This document shows positions 1 to 9,794 of a DNA stretch of 64,000 nt, piece after piece (position 1 is the first letter of the stretch; every line of letters starts with the position of its first letter). Both the position numbers and the translations under genes were made by a program. The DNA lies in NCBI RefSeq assembly GCF_028476545.1, contig NW_026732543.1:326501-390500 (forward strand), read 5' to 3'. The DNA comes from Physella acuta. Its lineage: Eukaryota; Mollusca; Gastropoda; Physidae. The notes beneath the pieces are model-generated. The model saw only the letters and a list, made by a program, of their open reading frames with translations. It was not told where the DNA came from and made no database searches.

Positions 1-521
1 AACGGCTATGAAATTACAAAAAGGGCTACATACAATTTTAACGTTTATTATCCTGCAGGCTAGAAATTGCAGAGATACAAATTAAGGAAAACTACGTGGA
101 TACAATTAATTCTTGATATTTACATACTCAAATAAAGGGTAATTTTTTGTGACAGTCTTAATATACTTTTTTTTAAGAGTTCAATTAAAATGTATATTTA
201 GAGTTATATAGCAATGTAAGATATAATTATAACAAACTTTCCAGATAAATTAAAAGCATTAAAAGTTTCTCATCAAAATAGAATATTTCTTACTGTAAAT
301 AATCAGATTAATTGTTTTGAAGAAGTTATTTTTTTTTAATTTCAGACCTCAACATTGTTATTCAAATTGTATGTTATTATTAATAGCATTTTGTTGTGTT
401 CCCAAAGAGTGTAACAATGCTATACGTAATGTTAGTATTGCAACCAAAGTTTAAACATAAAATGAAGTATAGAAAAATTAGAAGAACTAATGACTATATT
501 AAACAGTAGGTTTAATCACCA
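1..521. other. AT-rich non-coding DNA, 3' flank of copy A
   Basis: I see no gene here. The stretch is AT-rich with short T and A runs. Because copy A reads on the minus strand, this is its downstream flank. No recognisable repeat was found. Confidence 0.5.
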
Positions 522-985
522 CTAGTTATTCCATGTCTGTTCCAGTGCTGTAAATGTCACATCTGTGTTGTAGACCAACAAGGAACTTAGACTTGTGTTC
601 CTGGTGGAGAAGTCCATAAGCTGACATTGTTTGGTAGAGGAGATCCAGTTAAAACCCATACAGATCTGGTCTTGTCTTGGGTTTAAAAATTCAGTTGCAC
701 ATTCAAATGACATGCGTAGTGTTGTGTTAAAGATCTGAGGCATTTTGAGAAGTGAGTTCTTGTTTATCACAAATAATCCATTGTTTGGGTCAAACAGATA
801 GCCCAATCACTTGTTAACAGATGATCAGCGTGCTGTAAATATATCTGTGAAAAAAAGCTGTTTTGGTGAGTTAGAGATAGGAGGCAAGTGAGAAGCGAGT
901 TCTTCCTTAGCACACACAGTGTGTCGTTTGGTCAAATAAATAACCTATTATTTTAAGTTCACGGTATATAAGTTAGTTAAGTTTC

Positions 986-1200
986 TCTTTTTGGTGCTGA
1001 CGATCAAGTGAAGTAGAATTCACTTGTTTCATTGACATAGGCATATGAAATGATAGTGTCATCAGCGCTATGCCTAGTCATCTTACATTTCATTAAGTCA
1101 GGTACTCATCAGAACTGGGTGGACTCAGTGACTCATGGACCTGACCTTAGGAGTTCTTGGTTAGCAGAGGAACACCCTACCGTTTAACCGTGCCGTCCCA
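986..1200 (-). mobile_element. SINE family 1 copy (tRNA-derived), in intron 2 of copy A
   Basis: Read on the minus strand, this matches the family seen best at 5179-5425: a tRNA-like head, then CCTGAGTCCACC..., ACTCTGATGGGTACCT... and a tail with GTGAACTCTACTTCACTTG. The copy is diverged, and target-site duplications were not resolved. Confidence 0.65.
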
Positions 1201-2062
1201 TACTATAAGTAAACTTTTTACTGCATATTTCATATTAGGAAACCATAGCGTGTTATTGTTTTATATATTGTTTTAAATAACTTCAATGAAATTAAAGAAA
1301 GTATGAAAAATGTTAAGACCTGACAAAACGAACGTATCTGCCGATGACAGGAGTAGAACAGTTCCATGTAGGCTATAAGTTTTCGGACCCAGAAAAGTTC
1401 TCTTTTATAAATGAGTTCCCCGGGCTCGTTAGGAAAAGCTGCTTTCAGTCTGGGATCTGTTCTATTCACTCAATGCTAAAAATATAGAGATCTCCATCAT
1501 TTCAATTGCTTTGAACAAAAACAAAGTCAACCATAGGTTCCGCGTTTTATCTAGCATTAAATTGGGCAGAGTAAGTAGAGTTTACATATTTTTCAAATGT
1601 GGCATCAGAAGGGATGGTGTTCTCATCACTATTTCTAAACGCCTAACTTAAGTCAGGTATTCATCCCAGTATGGCCTCAGGACGTCCTACAGTTACAAGT
1701 CCAAACCGAGATCCAAACAACCAAACACTTTACTCCTCCGCCACACCGTACCATTTCTACTACTTTAGAGGTCATTAAAACTATATATATCAAACAACAT
1801 GATTATGAAAGAATATTTCCATTATACCAATATCTTTTTAATGGATTTTGAAAATACCGGATTATCTTATTTCATCATATCCCTAAGTATCAACATTTTC
1901 TTTACCTGTTCAAGAAAATGATTTGCTTCACCACAAAAAGACCCTGGAGATCCACCATCCATCATGAAGTATTGACTTTCTGTGTACAAGAACAATGCCA
2001 GTGTTCCAATTTTTCCGTCACTATTCCCGTCACTATTCCCATCATTAGCTTAGCCAGCGACC

Positions 2063-2281
2063 CAGAGGCGTAGCGAGTGGGGGGACGAGGGGGGGGGGTC
2101 ATATGTCCCGTGGCGCCGACCTGAGGCGGCGCCAAAATGGGTTGGAAAAACAAATTGAAAGTTTGAGGGGGTAGGTGCAAATCAAAAGTGTGGGGGGGGG
2201 GGGGGGTGCAAATCGAATGTTTGAGGGGGGTGCAAATTGAAAGTTTGTCCCCGGGCGCCTGGAAGGGTCGCTATGCCTCTG
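2063..2281. mobile_element. hAT-type MITE inside exon 1 of copy A
   Basis: A 219-bp non-autonomous element with imperfect terminal inverted repeats: left CAGAGGCGTAGCGAG, right end the reverse complement of CAGAGGCATAGCGACC. It is flanked by a perfect 8-bp direct repeat CAGCGACC (2055-2062 and 2282-2289). An 8-bp duplication and CAG-starting TIRs are the hallmark of hAT elements. The interior is G-rich with repeats of TGCAAATCGAAAGTTTG. The FTP reading frame resumes on the far side, so the insertion split an existing exon. Related copies lie at 50147-50439, 15640-15760 and inside 24931-25255. Confidence 0.85.
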
Positions 2282-2399
2282 CAGCGACCAGTACCACTGT
2301 GTAATGGATCCAGTCTCCTGACTGGAATGAAGGTTTGTTTAACGACAAATTCTCCAATAGCTTGGTTCCTGCAACAGCATAGTATATAAGTAGAAAATG

Positions 2400-3500
2400 A
2401 ATGGTCAAATCTTTTTTTTTTATGCCATATCTTATTTCAAATAAAAAGCTTCAAAATTGCACTCTAGTTTTTTTAACTTAAAATATGTTTAGTAACAAAT
2501 GAAATTATTTTACTTTATATATTTCAATGCTTTCACAATTTTTTCCCTTTGGTTTTAATTTAAAAATGACACGCATTTAAAATGACGTTTACTAATACGT
2601 TTTGCGTCTTTAAACAAAAACAAGTGAGTTTCTTGGAGAAGAAAGCAGTAAAAATAACTAATTGTGAATGTTCTAATTTTTATCAACATCCATGTATTCT
2701 GTTTCATATAATTGTGTCTAGGTTTTCTCCATGTCAAATGTATTGAAATTCTTATCAGACATTTGCTAGACAACTCGAATAATTTTAACATCATTTATTC
2801 AAGTCAGTAGACATCACATTATGATACAGCAATGACTGTTTAATTAGGGAAAAAATTCTGCTAACGTGCCATGTTATTTATTCTCCTTTGACTTCCCCTC
2901 TTCCATTTTCTATTTCTCATTGTACTTGCGCTTCTCTTTATTTTTATTTATCTTCGCATTCATTTTAATCTTCAACTTCTTTTAACATGTCTGCTTCTTT
3001 ATTCTTCTCATTTCCCTTCTACTTCTCCTTAACCTTTTATTTTTTTTTCTCCCCCATCTCTGACTCCTTCTGTTATCCCTTTCATTTTCCTCCACATTAG
3101 CAATGCGGCTTAATTAATTTATCCCGATACTTAGTTTAAAAAAAGAAGTAAAATAAATACCCACGATTTGAAACATATTAAACAACATGAGCACGCAAAT
3201 ACCCACTCACCCGTCTCCTGATAGCATGCTTCTATTTAATATTCCAACATTTTCAATCAGCAGATCGATTTATTCATACAACTCCCGTAGTGTTAATGTT
3301 CTACTTGTCTGGTGTCGGTTCCGGTGGGTGAAACACTACGCCGACGTCAAAGAAAACTTTACACCAGGTATTTAATTAAACATATAATTGACCTATAGCG
3401 AACCTTGCGCTTTTAGTAATAAAAATAGTCTAAGACATGTTTTCTTTATTGCCTGACGCATTGTTTTATTTGAAATAAGCATGAGGTATTGAGATATGTG
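2400..3500. other. Non-coding; pyrimidine-rich stretch
   Basis: 5' flank of copy A. No supported gene. About 2880-3090 is strongly pyrimidine-rich on the plus strand (TTC/CTT runs). Short open frames exist, for example near 3187-3375 on plus, but show no recognisable domain. Confidence 0.45.
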
Positions 3501-3507
3501 TCTACAT

Positions 3508-3740
3508 AGAGACGGCTTGGCCTAGCGTGAACTAGTCTTGAGTTCGAATCAGTGTTAAAATTGGTAGAACTTCCCTGAGTCGAACCGCTCTGATGAGTTC
3601 TTTGGAAACAAAGGCGGCTGAGTATAGTGCTAAACACATTTTGCCCTTTCATGGTGCGGTCATTGAAAAAGGTGAACTCTACTTTCTCTGCCCCGTGTGT
3701 CTTGGACACAAACGGGGAAATATGATGATGTGTGCACATG
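3508..3740 (+). mobile_element. SINE family 1 copy
   Basis: tRNA-like head with a B-box-like GAGTTCGAATC, then CCCTGAGTCGAACC, CTCTGATGAGT, GGCGGCTGAGTATAGTGCT and the tail GTGAACTCTACTT. It is colinear with the full copy at 5179-5425 but diverged. Confidence 0.7.
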
Positions 3741-3789
3741 CAACAGTTTAAATTTAAACTGAGTTTTTTTCTGTTAGTATCACTGAAAC

Positions 3790-5000
3790 TGTCAGGATAT
3801 CACATGATCACAAACCTTCACTTTGTTACAAATCTTCAGTTTGTTACACCATTCATGTATACCGTTGCTAATTCTAACACTATAGTTAGGTCGATATATT
3901 TGCAAATTTAACTGAAAAATGAGATTTCACTAGGTACATTTTTTGATAGTTCGGTTAGCACTAAACTAGTCGCTTTTAATAACATCTGAAATTAGATTTC
4001 AAACTAAGCCGTTTCGACCGAAGCGCACCCATTGAAATTTAGCCGTTTTTTGCAACCCAAAAACTAAAATAAATAACACTACAAGAAATACATCTGATGA
4101 CGTAGTTTGTTTATTTCATCAGAGTAGCAATAAATGATGCACATTAAGCAAAAACATTCTACATATTAGTTACAATATACAAAACATAAATAAATTTAAA
4201 TAATAATATTAGAAATCGTCTATAATAAAAATGTGTTTACGAAAATATCATAAGAGGCAAGTAGTCTTTGTCACTGGTATTCAAGCAATTGGTATTTTAT
4301 CCAGAGAACTTAGGACCCAATATATAAGTGAAAACTGGAAATTACAAAACTATCAGTGTAAAAAGCTTGATAATAATTATTATTATAAATTGTGTAATTA
4401 CACTTTAAACTAAAAGTGTTCTAGCGACCAAGCTTGCATATTTTAAGGTAGTGTCAGATCAGTTTGAAAAGTGAATTATTAAAACTCTCAAAACAGCTAA
4501 AATATTTTAAACTAACATTTTCACATTTAGAACATTTTGTTTTTACACTCAGAATAAAGTTACCAAATTTTAAAACGTAGTCAAATGTAAGGGTTTTCCT
4601 GCAAAAATGTGTTTCAAATCTGTTAAAAGCTATTCGCAGTTGTGTTAGCGAATATAAAAGTAGTTAATTTTAGTATGGTTTACAAAACACCTAATTTTTA
4701 TCTCAATTTAGCTTGATTATTTTTATTTTGCTCAAAATGAAATGTGTTGTTGAATCAAATATGTATGAAAGTACACAGATAAAATCTCTATAACACGTAT
4801 TGAACTAATAATACAAAGATTTCACGTGTAGACTACATAAATCTATTTTAATAATAAATCCACTTATTTAAGGACAGTTTGCGATTAAAAAATGAATATA
4901 ACAATTAAAATATATTTTAAATTTGTTAAAAATCTCCGTATTTAATTAAAACAATCAGCAGCAAGTTGTTTTGTTATATAATAAAATGTCCGCTTCGACT
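3790..5000. other. Duplicated 3' flank, paralogous to about 56280-57250
   Basis: Blocks in order match the flank of gene H: CCTTCACTTTGT..., CTAACACTATAGTTAGGTCGATAT, GCACTAAACTAGTCGC and a block around TTGTTTATTTC. Each lies on the downstream side of a minus-strand cluster gene (B or H), so the flank was copied with the gene. No coding sequence is supported. Confidence 0.6.
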
Positions 5001-5029
5001 TTTTGTTTTTGAAAGAGAAAATAAATAAA

Positions 5030-5985
5030 CCGGAAGTGATCTCACCTAAACTTTCTCGAATATTCCTATATACGGGAGATGGCACCTTGGGATATAGACA
5101 TGATTTTAATCAATTTTTAAAACTTTTTAAAAATAGAATAGAATCTCGTAGAAAAAAGAATTTCGCACCAAGTGAACGGAGTGGTCTAGCGGTAGGGAGC
5201 TGGACTGCTAACCCGTTATTCACGAGTTTGAATTCGGGTTGAAGTCAGTAGACCGTCCCTGAGTCCACCAAACTCTGATGGGTACCTAACTCACGTTAGA
5301 GAAAGTAAAGGCGGCTGAGCATAGTGCTGACCACACTCACTTCATATGTCGAGGTCACAGAAACAAGTGAACTCTACTTCACTTGCCCCATAGACCGTCA
5401 GGTTTAAAAGGGAAACTTTACTTTTACCAAGTGAACGACAAAAAACTGTGTATAATGGTGCAGAATATTATTAGTGGGAACTTTATAAAATCACATGCGT
5501 TTTTCGAGAAATCGGAAAAAACAAAAAAATTACTTCTTACATTCAACGGGAATTACTCAAATAAATTTTGATAGGAGACAGAGAATTAGATGTTTTACTG
5601 ATATGTGAAATTTTATTTATCCATCTGAAAAAATACTTAAATTATAGGCTTTTGAAAAATTAAAAGTAGAATAAGGGAAATTCAGGTTATCGGAAATCGC
5701 TGAAAAGTTGATACAGTACTACAAATTTAATATATTACTTATATCTGAAATGTCATCAATCTAGCTCATGTTATCGTGTTCACAGACACACAGACACACA
5801 TACACACATATACACAGACACACGCACAGGGACATATAGACAAGATTGCAAAATTATTTTTTTCCGACTCAGGGAGGTGTAAAACGTCGAGCTTTGCAAA
5901 AATCTTGATGTTTTTTTCACGATTTACAATACTCTCTCTATACTTCGTATACGAGAAAGTAACAACTATAATCACGATTCCTCAC
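5030..5985. mobile_element. Non-autonomous DNA-type repeat with CTTTCTCG ends
   Basis: It starts near CTAAACTTTCTCGAATATTC and ends CGTATACGAGAAAGTAAC, so the ends are inverted copies of ACTTTCTCG. The interior has a (CACAGA)-like microsatellite and AGGTGTAAAACGTCGAG. A second copy lies at 36828-37490 and a fragment in opposite orientation at about 50480-50700. This copy is longer because SINE family 1 sits inside it (5179-5425). No coding capacity; class uncertain. Confidence 0.6.
5179..5425 (+). mobile_element. SINE family 1, full-length with 12-bp target duplication
   Basis: The best SINE 1 copy in the window, 247 bp. It is flanked by a perfect direct repeat ACCAAGTGAACG at 5167-5178 and 5426-5437. 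The head resembles a tRNA gene: A-box-like TGGTCTAGCGGTAG, anticodon-arm-like GGACTGCTAACCC, B-box-like GAGTTTGAATTCGG. The body carries CTGAGTCCACCAAACTCTGA and the tail GTGAACTCTACTTCACTTG. The host element without the SINE is seen at about 36983-37010, which confirms both borders. Confidence 0.85.
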
Positions 5986-6177
5986 TCAACATTATATTAA
6001 GTCATTTTTTGTTGATATTACATATATAACAGACGAAAGCTTTACACAAATTAAATTAAAACTGCTACAGGTTTCAGATATATTTTCAATGTGTAACCCA
6101 TATTGGGTTGACAAAAAATGAGTTAAATTATTTTCAAATATACGTGTTTCATTTACAGTTATCATTTTGTTTTCATT

Positions 6178-6183
6178 TTTATT
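6178..6183 (-). terminator. Candidate poly(A) signal of gene B
   Basis: TTTATT on plus, AATAAA on minus, about 150 bp beyond the stop codon of gene B. Position is plausible, but AATAAA occurs often by chance in AT-rich DNA. Confidence 0.4.
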
Positions 6184-6334
6184 CATACTTTTGAATGAGT
6201 TTGGTACGAATGTATGGTCCCTAAAATAGTAGCATTGCTATATAATTGAAAGAAAACATACACATTAAATGAGACATAGGTCTATCTTCCCATGTATCTT
6301 TCAGAAATTCACAATACATTCCAACTATTATTAG

Positions 6335-9027
6335 CTAATTATTCCATATCTGTTCCAGAGCCGTAAATGTCGCATCTGTGTTGTAGACCAACAAGGAACT
6401 TAGACTTGTGTTCCTGGTGGAGAAGTCCATAAGCTGGCATTGTTTGGTAGAGGAGATCCAGTTAAAACCCATACAGATCTGGTCTTGCTTTGGCTGCAGA
6501 CATTCAGCTGCACATTCGATAGAGCTTCGTACCGTTGTGACGAACATTGGCGGCAGTTGGAGTAGCCTGTTCTCGTTAACAACAAATAATCCGTCGTTTG
6601 GGTCAAAAATATGTCCCATGACTTTTATTTCACATATGATTATTGGTGCAACTGCGTATCTGAAAAGCATATTTAATATAAATGTACTATTTTCAAATAC
6701 ATGTTATGATTTAACTAGCCGTCCCGGCCAGGTCCTGCTCTGGCTTCTGTGAAAAACCTTTCTGTTAAAGACCATTACCTGTGTGTTTATTAATCATCAT
6801 AAACCCGGCATTGCCCACCCAAACCACAACCAACCAAAACAACACAACGCAAACATAACGCTAACACAATTACAAATCCAAACGAAAACAAAAACCTAAA
6901 TACAAACCCAACCACAACCACAAACACCAATACAAACACAAAGAAAAAAACAAACGAAAAAGCAAACGAAGACAAACCAAATCCAAACGCAAAACCAATC
7001 ACAAACACAAACCCAAAGAAAAAAAACACAAATGAAAAAGCAAACGAAAACAAACCAAATCCAAACGCAAAACCAACCACAAACACAAATACAAACACAA
7101 ACCCAAAGAAAAAAACGAAAACAAAAAAAGAAAAAACAAAAACGAACCAAATCAAAACGCAACCACTAACGCAAACCCAACCTAAACACAAAGAAAACAC
7201 AAACGCGAACATAAACGCAAAGTGCTCACAGTCTAGCCCGGGGCAGAATCGCCTGTTTCAGCTTAATAATCGACTACAGTACCCCAACTTATTCATAGTC
7301 TTTTGCACTCACTTAAACGAACGTAGGTGCCAAACCAAACCAAATGAACAATTATAATACTCCAAGCTTATTCGTAAAATACCTACAACATTTGCACTTG
7401 ATCAATCCCCGCTAATTATGTAATTATTTTTTTCCCAACACCAAAACAAAGTAATAAAAAGTAAATTCTTTTCCACTAATGCAATGTTTTATAAAGGGAA
7501 GTAATTGTGTTTTCCTAATTTATCAAAGGGAAGTAAGTGCTACAGGACCAAATATAAATAATTTTCAGACATAATTAGAATTTTTGTTATTTTTTTAAAA
7601 TTATGTTTAATGAACATGCCGACAATTATTACTATCAGTTTGAAAAATGAAAATTATTTCCCAACACTTTCAATAGTCATTTTTTAACTCATAAATTTAG
7701 ACTATGAGCACGATAATAGTCTAACACTTAAATCCATCCAAGTATGTCAACGACAACCTTATTTTTACATACAGAATTAAGCTTTATATATTAGATAAAA
7801 ATAAATGCGAATATTTTGGATTTTGAGAAACTGTTGTATTGAATTAGTAGCTTATTTTGTAATAATTTTTCTCTGTGTTTAGTTACAATAAACAAGCAAA
7901 TGTTAACATATGACCTGATTACATGGACGTATCTGCCGATGACAGGGGTAGAACAGTTCCAGGTGTATGTGGTCGATCCGAGTGTACCAATTACTTTATA
8001 GCAGAGTTCCCCGGGCTCGTTAGGAAAGGTTGCTTTCAGTCTGGGATCTGTTCTAAACATGTCGATGTTGAAGTCATACATATATCCATCATTTCTGTTA
8101 CTGTAATAATAATGACATTTAGATGAAACCCAAAACATTAGAGTCTCGAGTCTACGAAAACATTAACTAATCACCAATTTAATTTACCGACCGAAAATAA
8201 TGGGAGCGTTAACATATTTGTAATTTCAAAATATTTCTATTAACTTTTTATAATCTGAGTACAAAAAAAATACATTTATATTTGTGAAATATATATTTAA
8301 AAAAACAACAATATGAACATATGAAATGGGGTTCGGTGTGGTCGAGTCGGTAAAGCTCATGGTTGCTAAACCATACTGCTAGAGTTCGAACCCTCGGGCA
8401 GATGAGGCTCGTTACCTGGGGAAAGCCACTCTTCTAGGAGAAACAACTCCAAAATTAAACAACTGCTGCCTTGTAGTTTGTTCTTGGTGACACAAAGGCT
8501 ATCTAAGCAAATCCAAAAAGAAAAGCAGGCTGAAATCGGAGTCAATGACACATAACCAGTTGACAAGTAACGCTTAATTGTGTTGGAGACGTGGTCGAGT
8601 CAGCAAAAAAGCTCATGGTTGATAAATTCGAACGAAGTCTCAAGTTTAAACCCACTGGCAGATAAATCTCGATCCCCTTCAACACTAATAATTAAGAACG
8701 AAGAAGAAGAAGAAGAACATATGAAATGAATAAAAATTTATCTCACTTGTATGTGAATATTATTTGTTTCACCACATAAAGCCCCTGAAGATCCACCATC
8801 CACCACGAAGGATTAGCATTCATCGTATGCGTGCAACTGAAATGGTCCAAGTTCATATCACTGTTTCCGTCGTTGGCTAGTTTGGCCGAGAGGTAGACGC
8901 CGGAGTAATATACGTCAGAAATATGGTAGGATGGCTTTTTCAAGGACACATCTGTTAACGTTTTCGCTTCACCAAATGTTTCGTAAATTATCATAAGTAA
9001 AATAAATATATCTGTAGCTGAATTCAT
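6335..9027 (-). CDS. Gene B: secreted fucolectin-type (FTP) plus PAN-like protein
   Basis: Predicted 263 aa from exons 8747-9027, 7915-8100 and 6335-6659 (281, 186, 325 nt), joined at AA|gtgaga, CAG|gtcata and acceptors ttacag and ttttcag. The ATG at 9027 begins MNSATDIFILLMIIYETFG, a signal peptide. The FTP domain runs from about residue 22 to 165: [74 protein letters not shown]. The PAN-like module follows to the end (ECAAEC ... [15 protein letters not shown]). In eel fucolectin the matching Cys-x-His and Asn-Arg contact fucose; here FSCTH and NNR are kept but the Cys-Cys loop is missing. Likely an extracellular, possibly carbohydrate-binding, protein; immune or mucus function is inference. 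Intron 2 holds a Helitron and intron 1 a dimeric SINE, neither disturbing the frame. Confidence 0.8.
6715..7795 (-). mobile_element. Non-autonomous Helitron in intron 2 of gene B
   Basis: On the minus strand the element starts TCTAATATATAAAGC (7795) and ends GGGACGGCTAG (6715). A short hairpin, GCCAG-loop-CTGGC, lies just before the end. It sits between A and T with no target duplication. These are Helitron hallmarks. Gene D keeps the unoccupied site: GATTTAA directly joined to TAAAAATAAATGCG near 29400-29417, exactly the two flanks here. The 1,081-bp body is non-coding and contains an AAC/CCAAAC-rich tract at about 6828-7215. No Rep/helicase sequence is visible. Confidence 0.85.
6828..7215. 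repeat. A/C-rich low-complexity tract (AACCAAAC-like)
   Basis: Nearly pure A and C on plus, built from variants of AACACAAACCCAAAC with longer internal duplications (for example AACAAACCAAATCCAAACGC twice). It lies inside the Helitron. The long F/V/G-rich open frame on the minus strand is a by-product of composition. Confidence 0.8.
8329..8714 (+). mobile_element. SINE family 2, dimeric tRNA-derived, in intron 1 of gene B
   Basis: 386 bp flanked by a perfect 14-bp direct repeat GAACATATGAAATG (8315-8328 and 8715-8728). The first head has TGGTCGAGTCGGTAAAGC, GGTTGCTAAACC and GAGTTCGAACCC, resembling a serine-type tRNA. A second, more degenerate head follows at about 8585-8665 (GTGGTCGAGTCAGC ... 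AAGCTCATGGTTGATAA ... CAAGTTTAAACCC). The 3' end is a (GAA)n tail. Gene D has the empty site at the same place in its intron 1. Other copies: 17890-18160 and 36570-36710. Confidence 0.85.
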
Positions 9028-9029
9028 TT

Positions 9030-9530
9030 TAACCAATTTTTATAGTATACAATTGTCTTGTTTCCTTATTCGTTGTGTAAGACTAAACTTTCTTTGATAC
9101 TTCCAACATAAGTTAGCATCAGCTATGTAAGAACTAAATAAGAAAAATACTATTTATAAGTAAAACATTATTACACAATTGAATAAAGTGAATTATTCCA
9201 AAGTATTACAATATTAATTCACTATTTAACTCAAGTTTTGCAGTATTAAAACAAATGTTAGCATTTCGCTGTAATATGCCTATAGTGTTATGTAACGTGT
9301 TTTACAATGACCTTTTAAGCTTACAATATGTAAGGATTAACATCAAGGTCGGTTTTTGTATGAACGTAAATTAATCACTCATGTTTATTTTTTTGTTTTT
9401 TTTTAAATTGAACCACTAGTATCAGGTGTTGATAACAATGTCTTATATTACCGATCACTTTGTTTAAAAATTAAAGCAATGGTTATCGATCACTTAATAA
9501 CACGACATTGTAAAAATAAATGTCTTTCAT
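9030..9530. other. Proximal 5' flank of gene B, shared with D and partly F and G
   Basis: Upstream DNA of the minus-strand gene. It is colinear with 30240-30745 (D): AATTGTCTTGTTTCCTTATT, GCCTATAGTGTTATGTAACG and CTTACAATATGTAAGGATTAAC all match. Partial matches occur at 45115-46150 and 53190-53690. It should contain the core promoter, but I could not identify a TATA box with confidence. Confidence 0.6.
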
Positions 9531-9549
9531 TTAACACAATCCGTCCCAT

Positions 9550-9610
9550 GAGCCGGAGATTCCGGCTCGCGCCAGCTTCACCGTAGGCCCGCGAGCCGGA
9601 GTCTCCGGCT
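9550..9610. repeat. Twin subterminal palindromes of the piggyBac element
   Basis: GAGCCGGAGATTCCGGCTC (9550-9568) and AGCCGGAGTCTCCGGCT (9594-9610) are two near-perfect palindromes with the same arms, about 25 bp apart, just inside the left end. They also form an inverted pair with each other. GC-rich islands in AT-rich surroundings at this place are candidate transposase-binding sites; this is inference. Confidence 0.7.
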
Positions 9611-9794
9611 TGGCAACCCTAGTGTTTGTTTCATGCGAAAATTCAGTCCAATATTTAAGCTAACTTATTCAAATCCATGTTTTTAAATACACGACATCCG
9701 GATCTTTCTTTCGGTTCAAAAATTTTGCACTGGGAGTGTTTCACGTGTGTTTTATTCAAGTTTAAATTTTGTGTTTACGTTTACAAAATTCATT

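Larger units (their letters stand above)
522..2390 (-). pseudogene. Copy A: broken secreted FTP-PAN lectin-like gene
   Basis: A degenerate member of the cluster. Exon 3 (about 522-832) still encodes the PAN-like part with [15 protein letters not shown], but its FTP end reads IIC followed by a TAA stop where intact copies have E. Exon 2 (about 1320-1490) keeps [17 protein letters not shown] and then shifts frame before the FYSCHRQI region (intact copies: NCSTPVIGR). Exon 1 (about 1906-2380) reads AGTKLLENLSLNKPSFQSGDW, has no clear start codon, is split by a 219-bp MITE at 2063-2281, carries a stop just inside the second half, a small tandem duplication (cactattcccgt twice) and another frame change before WMVDLQGLFVVKQIIF. 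The exon 1 donor AG|gtaaag survives. Sequence is closer to H and E than to B or D. This is a dead host gene. Confidence 0.85.

Noticed and set aside
5179-5260. True tRNA genes at the SINE heads
   Set aside because: The arms do not pair as a full cloverleaf by eye, and each head is fused to a shared SINE body with target duplications.
5776-6000. Overlapping plus and minus frames near the CACAGA repeat
   Set aside because: They translate the microsatellite and the ends of a non-coding transposon copy.
6408-6752. Antisense open frames across exon 3 in most copies
   Set aside because: They mirror the conserved exon; openness on the other strand follows from the coding sequence, and there is no start or splice conservation of their own.
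6790-7212. 140-codon F/V/G-rich minus-strand frame
   Set aside because: Translation of the A/C-rich tract in the Helitron; composition artefact.
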